From Neckera pumila (lineage: Eukaryota; Streptophyta; Bryopsida; Hypnales; Neckeraceae), in assembly GCA_963969595.1 (NCBI GenBank), contig OZ018417.1, forward strand, positions 1,366,501 to 1,430,500: a stretch of DNA of 64,000 nucleotides, given 5' to 3'. The notes under the pieces were generated by a model. The model was given only the letters and a program-made list of their open reading frames with translations. It searched no databases and was not told where the DNA came from. Below, in pieces: positions 45,754 through 58,001 of this stretch. Both the position numbers and the translations under genes were made by a program. Each line of letters begins with the position of its first letter. Position 1 is the stretch's first letter.

Positions 45754-46640
45754 TCTCTGAAGGCCAAAGCATCCCGGCCCTCAGACAACTCTTGAAGGTT
45801 TGGGCAAAACCTATGATTTCAATTTTTGGAAAGATTTTTTGAATTTTTTTTAATATAGAAAAATTGACTAGCTTTTGGGAATAAAATTATTTTTTCAATT
45901 GGTATCTAGGAGCAAAAGTTATGCCATAATAAGCCCAAAACAAGCAATGGTGGGTAGAAAAAAAATCTATAAAAATAATTTTAAATTTCTTATAGATTAT
46001 ATTTATTTTTTGCGTAAAATTTTTTATTGATTCCATTTGGATAAGTGATGTCAAAGTTAAGAAGCTTCAATTCTTGTTTTGCAGGCAATCTCAGAAAATT
46101 CTTGAGAAAGTATTGTATCGGATCCATTTATGAATTCAATATTAAATTTTTTTTTTTAAAAGTTGCATGTGGTTTAGTTTGATTCTTAGAAAAATCTCAT
46201 GGTTGGAATTAATGTGTTTGTTCCATCTTAGAGCTATCAACTAATTTTGTTTTTCCATCTTTCTCAAGCCGGTTTTGGCTTAATAAAACTTAAAAGAAAG
46301 AAATTGTGAGAGGTTGGAAGCAATTATTTTTTCCAAACTTTCAACTCAATTCTTCAACATAAAAGAAATTTAATTTACAATTTGTAGGTGCAAAAATTTT
46401 AAGTTATGAGGATTATAAGCCTAACAATCTAATATTATAAGCACTTTAAATGCTTATATCTTGTAATCAATACGGTTAAGGATTTTGAAATTTCTTCCAT
46501 TCATTTTCATTATAGTCTATTGCAAGATCATGTGGTTGAATATGCAAAAGAAATAAAGGTTTAAATATTTTGCTGATTGCATTGAAAATGACAATTATGA
46601 GCGGTTCTTGATGAAGAAATGGCATGGGGACTTAACGATT
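45754..46640 (+). mobile_element. Degenerate P-family element abutting the previous one
   Basis: Starts TCTCTGAAGGCCAAAGC directly after the TTAA that closes the preceding element. It continues with the P-type modules 'GAATAAAATTATTTTTTCAA' and 'AAAGTTATGCC.TAATAAGC', and ends near 46635 with module 'AAATGACAATTATGAGCGG' followed by a mutated terminus before TTAA-like sequence. The right boundary is approximate. Confidence 0.5.
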
Positions 46641-46889
46641 TAAAAATCACAAGTTCTATTGAATATTCATTCTAGTGAATTTTAAGCAAAAATTCAAACA
46701 ACATGTCCTTCTAATAGAATTTCTATTATTGTACAAATGAATATCTAAAATTACTAATATTATGTTGTATTGAAGTTGGCAAATAAAGTTTCTTTAATTT
46801 CATCATATATATTCTAACAAACGTAGAAAAGGATATTTTGTAACTCCTTTGCTGCATAAGTAGCTCCATAGAGTTTCACCAATTTTAAT

Positions 46890-47685
<796 letters not shown>

Positions 47686-48014
47686 CACTAGAAGAAAAGT
47701 GTGTTGCTCTCTATATGCTCTCAACAAAATCTAGCTGATGTTTTTTTGTTAGAAACACACTAGAAGAAAACTAGAAGAAAACTGCATTGATTTCAACAAA
47801 ACCAACTTGACGTGTTTGATGCGTCCAGCACAAAATCTGTGTTTTTCAACTTCTTTCAATGCAGATTTTGTGTTGGACACAACAAAGACATCAAGTTGGT
47901 TCTGTTGAAATCAACGCAATTTTCTTCTAGTTTTCTTCTAGTGTGTTTCTAACAAATAACATCAGCTAGATTTTGTTGAGAGCGCATGGAGAGCATCACA
48001 ATTTTTTTCTAGTG
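47686..48014. mobile_element. CACTA-like foldback MITE
   Basis: A 329 bp element. Left end CACTAGAAGAAAAGTGTG; right end, in complement, CACTAGAAAAAAATTGTG. It is flanked by the 3 bp direct repeat ATT (47683-47685, 48015-48017). A CACTA terminus with a 3 bp duplication is the established CACTA/En-Spm signature. The whole element folds back (AACAAAATCTAGCTGATG with CATCAGCTAGATTTTGTT). A second, inner CACTAGAAGAAAA pair lies at about 47758 and 47930-47945. Confidence 0.85.
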
Positions 48015-48017
48015 ATT

Positions 48018-49101
48018 TGTTATGGGATTTAAAAGTTCATAGGACAATATTTAGTTCAAATATAATAAATTTTTGGCATTATTTGACTCTAATTGCACCT
48101 CATTTGAATACTTTATCTAGTCATTTCCACATTTTTTTACCTTTCTTTTTTAGAATTTGTTGGACTTGCTACTAATTTGCTTCAAATATACAATGTTTTT
48201 ACTTTCAATATCCAAGGTAGTGTAACTTGTGATCTTGATTAGAGTATTGAGTCCATTTACATCTATATCATATAGAGTATGATTGTAATGAAACATTATT
48301 TATTCATCCAAAGGTGAAAAAAACCATACTCCATACTATTTTGAAAATATTGGGGATGACTATTACCAACCTCATTGTTCCAAAAATGGAAAATAGTATG
48401 CAAAATATCCAAATATTTTTTCCAAAGTCCGCACTCTACAATACTCAAAGTGACCACTCAACCCAATAATATAAATCCTTGACCATACAAGGTCATACAC
48501 ATCATCCCTGACAAAGTTTAATTCATTCTTTTATCTCAATTTGGACTCTATGTGTTTACATGTCCGACAACAAGTGAACACTCATAAGTTATTGCAAATG
48601 CAAGTGTCTTGGATGTTCTTTCGACTAATGTTTGGGATAATTTTTTGAGTTTTACCAGCTTCTTTCCTTCAATTCCCATATTGCACCATTTTTTCAAGCA
48701 CGAAGTCTAGTTATTTTTTCTATTAATTTTAAACTCTAAATAGAAAATTTATAAAAAAATTTCCGATGTTCCCAAATTGCAACTGACTTTTTTTTCCCCC
48801 ATTTCCACTAGCTAAGGCAACTACACCTTAAATCGCACAATTAATCAATTAAGCATGATTTAGCATGGTTTTCACTATTATATTGAAAAAAAATTGTGGA
48901 ATCCCATTGGTTGTCAAAAGGAGATTCTAGATTCTCTTAAAATGCATTTTTTGGACACCATGTGAATAAACTACAAATTTCCAAAGTGTTGCAAATAGGT
49001 GTACCTTAAAATGATCATAGAGTCATATGAATAGTGGGAGTACATTTTAGGCAAGAGTATCCGCTGTGTGATTTTAGGAAGCATGCAATTTTAGGTGCAA
49101 T
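48018..49101. other. Intergenic DNA with repeat E at about 48645-48835
   Basis: Apart from the E repeat, which shares 'TTTTGAGTTTTACCAGCT' and 'TTCAATTCCCATATTG' with the copies at 30950 and 63140, nothing is recognised. Confidence 0.45.
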
Positions 49102-49103
49102 TA

Positions 49104-49543
49104 AGGTAAAGCAGCCCAATGTGGTCAAATGACCCATGGGGGACACATGATGACCCCATTGTAGTTTTTCTGACCACAATCAATATCTCACCTAACTTCA
49201 ATGGAGTAATTAGTGACCTTATTAGGAACATGCAGTAATTTCAGTGTAAGTCATTGTAGGAAGTGACTTTTTATGGCCATCCACATAAAAAAAAAAATTC
49301 TCCTTTAGAAGAGGTAGGTGAGCATTATGGATACACTTGCAGTTGGTTTTGGAGTAGTCTGCCGACTTCTTTGGGCTGAACACTTGAGAAGTTCATAGCT
49401 AACTCATACTCTGTCTGAAAATTATGATTTCAATTGCCTTGACAAATTCTCATACCTGTCTTCACATGGGAAAAAAATTGAAAAACTTCGGTGATGAGAT
49501 GATGGCAGACCCCTAATTCTGACCACAATGGGCTGCTTTACCT
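49104..49543 (-). mobile_element. B-family TA-flanked element (copy B3), reverse orientation
   Basis: A 440 bp copy with ends AGGTAAAGCAGCCCAATGTG and, in complement, AGGTAAAGCAGCCCATTGTG. TA is on both sides (49102-49103, 49544-49545). The interior is the reverse of B2 (for example 'GACCCATGGGGGACACATGA' near the left end). Confidence 0.85.
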
Positions 49544-50089
49544 TACCTTAAGTGTGAACTGTGTTAACCAGTTTTTCGCTAACACTGCTTGGGACTGGCA
49601 AGCAGGAAGGGAGGAAGGGATGTTGCAAACAACGGCACAAACTCCATGGCAACTTCAGTTCCAGAGAATGTGCACTGCTTTCAAAACCTCAAAGACACCA
49701 CCACTGAGCCCCTGACTGTCCTCGAAAGCAAGATCTCCAAGCACGACTCTAATCCAGACTTGGGTTGGATAGAACACTGAGCCCCTGCATCCAAACCAGG
49801 CTTCATGTAAGGTGGGTAGCCCCCAAAACTGTCACTTTTAGACTGGTGTGCCTAGTTATTATTAAGGTAAACCATCCCATGATTGTGGTCAAAATTTGGA
49901 GTCTACCCTACCCTCATGCCATTGCTGAAAGTTTTCAAAAAAAATTCCACGTGAAAACAAGTGTGAGAAATAGTGAGAGCAATTGAAATTATAGTTTTCA
50001 AACAAAGTATGAATTTGTTACAGACTTTTGAGTGATCTGTCCAAAAGATTTTATTAGACTATCCCATAACCAACAAAAATTGTATTTAA

Positions 50090-51014
50090 CCCCTAAAGGA
50101 ACAACATGTGTTTTTTGGCCGTATAAAAATTTTGGGCAGGTACGTGTGACTAGAGATATCCATGTTTGAGGCTGAAATTTTAATAGAAGGTGGGGGCAAG
50201 GAATATCTTCATGTGTACCAAGTTTCATGACATTTCAAAATACGAGTCAAAAGTTGTGACCTAATATGTTACTTTTTTTTGTAACCGGGCAGTTTGGGCA
50301 GATCAGAAAAAATCGTTTTTTCCGGAATTGTTTTTTGAAATTGGTTCTCTACATTTATATATACTTAAAAAAGCTTTGAGTCACTCCATTTCAATCAATG
50401 AGTCAAAAGTTATGAGGGTTTTTGGTTTGCGGGCAGTTATGGATTCTCTACTCTAAAAAAAACTTTAAAGCCGTTTATTTAACTCAATTTTCAATATTTT
50501 TGGAAAAAAAATAAATCCTAGGATGTAGATTGATTATTACAACATTACAACCATTGGGATTGGCATTTTTAAATTCCATGATTAAATTTTTAACAATTTA
50601 GTATTTTGAGTCATTTTCTACTTCTTTCTACTTACTATTTTTTTCCTATATATTGTACAATTCCAAATGATGTGAAATTTTTCATGCATATAGACAACTT
50701 GTTTAGGAAACTAAATTCAAAGAAGCACCACCTTTATCAGCATTTTTTCATTGAAAAGTGAGCTTGCAAAGTGCAGCTGCCCGGTTTTTCGCAGGATTGA
50801 AAAAATGGTTTTCAAGACTTTGAATGCTTATATCTTATGATCCACATGGTGGAATTTTCTGAAATTTTTACCACATGTTTTCAAAATATCATACTACAAG
50901 ATCCTACGGTTACATGTGTCAAAAATTGTTTTTTTTCTAAAAATTTGGTAGTTGTATTAGAAATGGCAGTTTTGGAGCGTTTTTGGTGATTACATAGTCG
51001 TGAAACTCTAGGGG
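50090..51014 (+). mobile_element. P-family element, 925 bp, inserted in B4
   Basis: TTAA on both sides (50086-50089, 51015-51018). Left end CCCCTAAAGGAACAACATGT, right end ACTCTAGGGG. It is very close to the 32625 copy throughout. The uninterrupted site in B2 (ATTGTACCCAATATGC) shows that a four-base target was duplicated. Confidence 0.93.
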
Positions 51015-51526
51015 TTAATATGCTCTTCTTAACCCCTAAAGTCCCAAGGCATTTTCTGGCCAGAAACCACTGAAAACTACCATTTTTGCTGCGTTACCCC
51101 AAACCCTAGAAAAAACATTTTTTTCAAAAATGTAACCGTAAGATGTTGTACTTAACTTGACCAAGATCATGTGGTAAAAATTCCATCAAGTTTGACCATA
51201 CGGATTGAGAGAAAAGTGCATCCAAAGTTTGAGCAAAAGTTTTTTTGTTTGCTGCCCTGAAATTTCAGATGACTTTGACCGCCATTTGTTGAAATTTTTT
51301 GCACTACAGACTTTGAATTTAAAAAAATCTACCATATTGTAGATCATATTAGGAACATGTCCACCAATTTTCAAAAGATTTGGAGACTTACAACACTTCC
51401 AAAAAAATCTTGCAATGCAACTATGTTTTGAAAAATGACAATACAATACTTTTTTTTGCAATGAGATTTTGTAGTTCATTCTTTCAAATCTGAAAAATCC
51501 CAACGGTAGATAGAAAGATGAAGTCA

Positions 51527-51924
51527 TTATTCACAAGATCCTAAAAAAATTTGAAAAAACAACTTTACCTCCATTCTATGCAATTTCAAAGACCTATGGT
51601 ATGAACAAAAAGGAAAATGCCATTGGGCAACTACCAAAAACGGGTCCATGATGTTCCCTGTAAAACCCAGTATGTTCTCCATTGTGTTTCCAACATTGGG
51701 AACATAGGAGCTTCCCACCTTCATAGAAGGTCCTTCATCTACTTCAATCAATTGCTTGCTTTGTAGTTTCTCAATAAATGGCACCATACCATGCATGGAG
51801 ACTTGGAGACCACATAGGAGTCATTGGAAGCATGAGGTACACTCCTAGGATGGGTAGAGAGTAGTGCTTGCACAGAAAGCTTGCAAAAAAATGCTTCAAA
51901 CTCCAGAGTGATGGCATATCTCCT
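51527..51924 (-). pseudogene. Coding-like fragment inside the long P element, unidentified
   Basis: After a plausible acceptor TTTTACTTGTAG, the minus strand reads GDMPSLWSLKHFFASFLCKH in one frame. A second frame beginning at the Met at 51796 reads MHGMVPFIEKLQSKQLIEVD, then SSYVPNVGNTMENILGFTGN. Frames overlap and none is complete. I do not recognise a family, and it lies downstream of the transposase C-terminus, so it is not obviously part of it. Confidence 0.25.
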
Positions 51925-52190
51925 ACAAGTAAAATAAAAAATGTTAGGAGGCCATAAACAACAACATTTGAGCATTCTAAAATATTTAAAACTCTTTGAA
52001 AATTAGTACTTATTGCCAAAAAAAAATCCTAAAATCATTGTAAATTCATAATGACAATCTTTTTTGTTTTGCATTTCATTTGAATTGTAAGTAGTCTTCA
52101 CTGCAACATTTGCTTGTGAATAAAAAATGGCCAAACACCAACATTGTAAAAAATGAATGTGTAATTGACATTTACTTGTTCAACATCATC

Positions 52191-52477
52191 TCAACAAAGA
52201 TTTTCATGGTATTTTTGGAAGCATCCTTTTTGCCAACACATGAACTTATTGCCACAAGTAGGGCAATATATTTTAGGTCTTGTCAATGACAGTGAGCCAT
52301 CATTGCAAACCATGCAAGGATTTTGGTTCTAGATAAATGCTGGATAGCACACTTGCCTACTGCAGGGTGCTTCTTTGGACGCTTCAGAGGATCTTGTGTC
52401 TTGCATTTGTCTATATAAATGATGTACATGTTCATGATGCTAGTGTCGACAAGGAAAAAGAGAACCGAGTGCCACCA
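52191..52477 (-). pseudogene. piggyBac-type transposase, C-terminal remnant
   Basis: The minus strand from 52477 reads WWHSVLFFLVDTS, then IMNMYIIYIDKC. This matches the conserved end of the piggyBac (DDE_Tnp_1_7) catalytic domain, where W-W..VFF.LLD...N.YILY is typical. After a single frameshift near 52325 comes a cysteine-rich tail: CMVC, then CPTCGNKFMC, then GCFQKYHENLC and a stop. The C..C / C..C / C..CF..YH spacing is that of the piggyBac C-terminal zinc-binding domain. The catalytic aspartates and N-terminus are not found upstream. A TAG directly precedes the fragment, which may be an exon boundary. The TTAA duplications and CCC-beginning ends of the host element agree with this assignment. 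Identification rests on remembered family features. Confidence 0.75.
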
Positions 52478-54065
52478 CTAGTGGGACCAGGTTTGACATG
52501 TTTGACACAACAAATATCACCCCAAAATGTTCCCAAATAATGGCTTATGCAAAGGACTATTGCTTGGTTATACAATGTTATGTTCCCACAATAGAAAAAC
52601 AAGAACTACACTAGGGTATAACCTAGAACAAAAACAAATATGGAAAGCAAAATAGAATAAGTATTGGAAAAGAACATAAATAAGGGAAAAGGGAATGAAG
52701 TTGTGAATGGAGAAGAGTGATGAACAAAACATGATTGTAGACATTCAATAAAAATTGATCAAGGACCTTATGTGCTAGCAAAGAAATAATAAAATGGAGA
52801 AGGACAAGAAACAAAAACAAGAACAAAAAATTGTGCAATACTTGATCAAGGGGAAGAACGGACACAATTTTTTGGCCTCGTCACTTGTCTCCCCGAAGTC
52901 ATTCTAGGGGTGTATATAAAGAGAACGTAAACCCTACTTTATGCTAGAAGAAATTATCTTGTATGCATCTCCTACTAAATTTGGGACCATTGATTGCAAA
53001 TATGAATTCAAAATTTGCAAATTTTATCATGTGTGGCAAATAAAAAATTTCAGCGTTTTTCCTTGGGAATGAGTGAGGGGTTCGTTCATGAGGTCGGGAA
53101 AAAAAAATAAGACAAGGCAAACACAAAGGGGATTAGAAAACAAAAATAGGAAAACAAAAACAAACAAAAACAAACAAAAAAACAAAATTAAAATTAAAAA
53201 TTATAATTAAAAACAAAGAAACAGGGAGAGGACTTACATGCCTTCTGCTGGATTGAGGCCGGGGTGCTTCCTCCCAGCAGCACTCCCGCTCCCCACAGTA
53301 AGTTCCTCGCTCTGGATCTAGTGGTCGCCCGGTCTCAGACCTCAACCGCTGCCCAAGAGCAAATTCGGGCTGACTCTCCAGGGACTAACCCCGGCAAAGT
53401 CAAGGAGAAATTTTGGCTGACCCCCTCCCCTTCAAGTTTGGTTTGGGCAAAAAAGTGTCATAACTTTTTCATCCGGCATCGGATTGGAATATATTTACAT
53501 ATCCACAAACCTCTCGGAAAACTACACGTCCTCAAAAAGTTTCAAAAAATCACACTAAAAATTGAGCCCATAGGTACCTACCAAGGGGACAATGAGACTT
53601 TAGAGGTTAATCACCTAAAGTGGTCACAATAATTTCTAATGTAGAAGGCCATGAAAAGTCACTTTCTATAATGATTTACACTGAAAAAGCAGGTGTTCCT
53701 AATGAGGTCACTAATCACTCCATTGGTGTGAGATTAGACATTGATTGTAGCACAAAAAATTGTCATAGGGTCATTAGGTGTCCACTATTTGTCATCTAAC
53801 CACAATGGGCTGGTTACTATTATTATTAGACAGGTCTAATTTTCATTGATTTTTTTGTGGGCAAGTGAAAGGAGGTTCCAACTCACCAAAGAATAAGGCA
53901 TTTGGATACCATAGGCCAAAGTTAGGAAGGGTCAAAGTTTTCTTTGGTAGAGGTTCTGAAATAGTTTCTTCCTATGATGCTTACATATTGATTTAGGAGA
54001 TGTAAACAGGGTATGGTAATGATGGCGGTTTTGGGTTAGCAGTGCATTTGGAGGTGCCCATCTTA

Positions 54066-56011
54066 AGTTATTACATGTGTCAAGGTAATTGCATCTAATT
54101 GCAACTTGTTTCTTTAACCCCTACAAAACTTCCTTTGCATTTTGACTACAAGAAATGTAGAAATTGGTCACTTTTGTGCCAAGCTTTTTTTTGATGAAAA
54201 AAAATCTAAGCAATGACAAATATACTAAAAGATCTTAAATCTTTCCTTTATGTTGAATACATGCAAAACAAATTCAAACTCAAATTCAATTTCTTACCAT
54301 TTGTGAGATCTAAAATATCAAAGTTGAAAGTAGTTTTTAATTTCTAATTTTTTTTCCTAAGTGCTCATAAGGGTATCCTAACTTCAAAATTTGATGAGAA
54401 TTAGAGGATGTTGAGTTTAATTTGCATATTTTAATATGATGTAAATGCTAAGGTTAGCAATTGGCATACTAAAAATCAAAACCTAAACACACTTTTGGAA
54501 AAACCAATGCGTCTTACATTACTATGATCCCATTGAAAAGAGTAAAACATCCAAAACCATCAAGAAATTTATCAAAATTTCAAAAATGCCTTTTGGTGCA
54601 AAGCCAAATGGAAGATTGTATTATAACTACAAAAAGTGAAAAGAAGGAAGAACTCTATTGAAGGGGAGTTGAGGGTTTGGATCCTCATAACTAAGACATA
54701 TTTACAATGATTGTGACAAAATAGAAGTAATTTCTAATCACCGAAAAAGTGAGCTAAGGTAGGAGGCTGTAAAACGAAGTGGGCATGAAAATGGAACATG
54801 AATCAGAGGTACATTTTGCTTTCTTCAATGTACCACCTATGCACATTTCAAGAGGTGGTCCATTTTGATGACCATAAATGACCACTTTTTTCCAACTTCA
54901 AACATTTGTAACTAATTGTAGAAAGGTCCAAAAAATATGAAACGACTTTATATTATTTTATGACTTTTTGTATGCTTATAACCCTCAAAGAATAGGCATG
55001 TTATCACTTTTCAAATTTCATTTGCAAGTACCTATGAATGTGATTTTTGTACATCTTTTGCAAAGATATGATTACATGTCTTCTATTAGTTATAAGAATT
55101 TTGCATTCTTTTGTGAAAATTTGAAATTACCAAAATTTATGAATAAAAGGTGAAATAACTCATATCAAATGCACTTGATGCTCAAAAAATTAAAAAAAAT
55201 CTTTGTAGGTTTATATAATATAGTGTAGAACATTTTGGTGCAAATTTTCTTACCACATCATTCTTAAATTGGCAAATGAGCACTCCATGGTTCTAGACCC
55301 AAAGTTCAAATTGCTATATTTTCCAACAATGGTTAGGGTGGTTTGAACAATTTTTGGAGTGACCTTTGAAGACTACTTATTGACAAATATAGGATTCACT
55401 TTGCAACTATTGGGTCCATTTGAAGTCACTACTAAGAAAAATGGTGGAATGAAATCACAACAAAAATGGCATAATAAAGTGAAGATGAAAACAACGTAAT
55501 TTTTAATCCAGGACAAAAATTATGGAGTTTTAAATTATATGACTAAAACTGAAGTTTGTATAGAAACTATCTTTTCAATTGAGGGAGCTGAAAAGTTTTT
55601 TGAAAGAACCAATAGAAAGCTTTGAAGTCCAATTCATTTCTAAAACAAAGGCCATAAAATTTTGGTTTGGAATTTCAATTAAAAACAATATGAGAGTGGA
55701 AACGGTCTACTTTACAACCAGAGTCCAAATGTTTGGAGGTTCTTTATTGAAAAGTATAGTGTTCAATGCTATTTATTGGTCAACATACACCTCCAAAATC
55801 CAACATAATGAATTCACAATTGCCAAGACTTCCATATCAACTAAAGTCTAAAGACTTTTAACCTTCAAGGGACAAGGCTATAAATATTTCCTATAAATGT
55901 AATTTTTGTATTTTATTTTCTAGAGATGAAATCATATACCTTCTATTAGTTGTAAAATGTTTACTTATTGTCCAAAATTATCGTAAATTTAAAAAAGAAA
56001 AGTGAAACCAT
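54066..56011. other. Intergenic DNA with repeat D-type sequence, no gene
   Basis: A D-related block lies at about 55160-55330 ('GTGTAGAACATTTTGGTGCA', 'CCAAAGTTCAAATTGC'). The 90-codon frame at 55579-55851 shows no known motif. The rest is AT-rich and unassigned. Confidence 0.4.
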
Positions 56012-56502
56012 TCATATTAATGCAACAATGCAACAATGTACCAAAAAGAGGCATCCAAGTTTGTGCTTGCCCCCCCCCCCTCTACCAAATAAAATTAGCC
56101 GTCCGATTTGATGGAAAATTTTTAAAACCACCCCAAGTGCCATTGATAAACCCGCCATGAATGGCGTTGGATGTAGGCCGTTGATCTTCTTGAAAAAGTT
56201 GAGATGCCTCTTGGTGTCGTCGATGAGCACCATCTATTGGAAAAACAAGAGTCGTCAATGCCCCAGTAGGAATCGAAGCTCAACCTTTTGGCACTCAAGC
56301 GGTTGTATTCATGTTTGTTTGTGAATCCGCAATTTTGCTGAGGAAGTAGGGGAGCAAAGGTGTCACAATTTGCGTTTGTGTTAATGTTGTCACGGAGAGA
56401 AGCATCTGGAAGAAGGTTTTGATTGACTGATTCCGAGCGGCAACTGAATTCTTCATTGGAGTTTGAAGTCAGTAGTGGAATCCTTGTTTGTGGCCGCTTC
56501 AA
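56012..56502 (-). pseudogene. Coding-like fragment, unidentified
   Basis: The minus strand from 56502 opens MKRPQTRIPLLTSNSNEEFS and continues to RLSAKRLSFDSYWGIDDSCF. After a possible acceptor TTTTTCCAATAG a second frame reads MVLIDDTKRHLNFFKKINGL, then HPTPFMAG. Codon composition is more gene-like than anything within several kb. No family is recognised. It may be two exons of a captured or eroded gene. Confidence 0.35.
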
Positions 56503-57997
56503 AGATCAAATTTGATGCTTGTTACGTTTATATTCTTTGGAGCGTTTCTTGATGCCAATTAATTTTCTTGTAAGAAATTAACGCGTAATTTTTGCATTCT
56601 TTAATTCCTTAGGAGTCTAAATCTCTGGTGCTGGATGGTAGACAGGTATTGCTAGAAGAGATTCAAATATCCTGAAATAGGGTTTCTAAAGTAGTGTTGG
56701 GTGATGCTCAATGTTTTGGAGGTTTGTAGTTTTAATGCATGATATTACAAGGTCACGATTCAATTGGGTTTGAGGACAACGCCACCCACAATGAAGACTA
56801 TCTTTTCAGTAAAATTTTACTAAAAACTTTACTTAAAGGTCACTATTTAAAAAACGATACTACTAGGACTATACTTAAAACACTCCTTTCTCTTGTAGTG
56901 CTAGAATCTATTGTAGTTTCACATACTTTTGTGATTTTTGAGCATTGGTTTCATGCAATGTAGATTTTGAATTTTTTTTTCCCAACAACTAGTTTGGTGT
57001 GTAATCCTTTGCAAATTTTGCAATCTGAAACTTTTAGTACGAACATTCATTTTTTTTTTTCATAGTCATAGTCAATTATATAAAGTAGACCTTGCTTTTA
57101 AATATTTCAGCTTTTAAATGGAGAGCACATGTTAACTTTCTTCTCAATGTAATGTACATATGTAGAATTTCATATATACCCCTTCTAAAAACCTTAATAA
57201 CAAATGAAGTAATGCCATGTATACCACTATGGAAAATAATTAATGTTTGGCTCTAGAATTGACATTTTCTCACAATCAACTCAAAAGAGGCAGTAACTGC
57301 CTACCCCTACGATGTGGGGCTAATGCAATAAATGCTCAAAAAATTAAAAAATCTCTCCATAGATTTACTCCGTATATTATAAGGTAGAATATAATGGTGC
57401 ATATTTTTTTTATTATGTCATTTTAAAATTAGAAAACCATCACACCATATTTGCAAAAAAAAAATTCTAAAATTAATTGTCAATATTTTAGAGAATTTTC
57501 TATATTTTCTCTAGAATTACAAATGAATAGATGAAGAGCATTAATGAAAAACTCATTACCAATAGAAACAAATGCTTTATAGGCTTCAATATCCATGTGA
57601 AAATTTCCATCACCAAGGTCTCCCGCCCTCCAAATGGGACTCCAAAACCTAGTGCTATAGATATTGAGCCAAATAGTGTGCCCCCTAAATTAATAAAGAA
57701 AAATTGGTATATATTTTGAGCATTGCATTTTCCAACTATAATTGTTTCAAAAAGAAAAGAAAATAATATTTTGCGTCTATCACTAGAGAAAAATTCAACA
57801 ACATGATAGGTTTATATGATTATAAAAATTGACTTGTGTAAGTTATGGAACTACTTTGGAAGGACAACAAGAAATTGGTAGTGCAATACTTAGTAATTTG
57901 GTACATGTCAAATCAACAAACAGTTACTACATTTTTTAATGAGTCCCAAAGACAAGATTTAAATCATTGTTGATAATTGTTTTGAGACCAATGCAAA
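56503..57997. other. AT-rich intergenic DNA with repeat D-type block
   Basis: A D-related block is at about 57330-57460 (ATGCTCAAAAAATTAAAAAA, 'TAGAATATAATGGTGCATAT'). No gene is supported. Confidence 0.4.
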
Positions 57998-58001
57998 TTA
58001 A

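Larger units (their letters stand above)
51033..53606 (-). mobile_element. Long P-family element, 2.57 kb, with piggyBac-type transposase relic
   Basis: TTAA on both sides (51029-51032, 53607-53610). Left end CCCCTAAAGTCCCAAGGC, right end GACTTTAGAGG. The terminal ~500 bp on the left and ~200 bp on the right resemble the short second-subfamily copies. The middle (about 51540-53430) is unique to this copy and includes the transposase remnant at 52191-52477 and a GC-rich block at 53240-53430. Strand is given as that of the transposase fragment. Confidence 0.88.
49865..53817 (+). mobile_element. B-family element (copy B4), interrupted by two P elements
   Basis: Left end AGGTAAACCATCCCATGATT; right end CACAATGGGCTGGTTAC, with the last bases eroded. 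TA is at 49863-49864 and 53818-53819. Removing the inserts at 50090 and 51033 restores a B element collinear with B2, at the points where B2 reads 'ATTGTACCCAATATGC' and 'CTCTTCGTAATCAC'. Confidence 0.85.
49810..54063 (+). mobile_element. C-family element (copy C2), interrupted
   Basis: Left end AGGTGGGTAGCCCCCAAAAC, right end GGAGGTGCCCATCT; TA on both sides (49808-49809, 54064-54065). Without its insert it would be about 300 bp, like C3. A B element, itself holding two P elements, is inserted after CCTAGTTATTAT. Confidence 0.8.
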
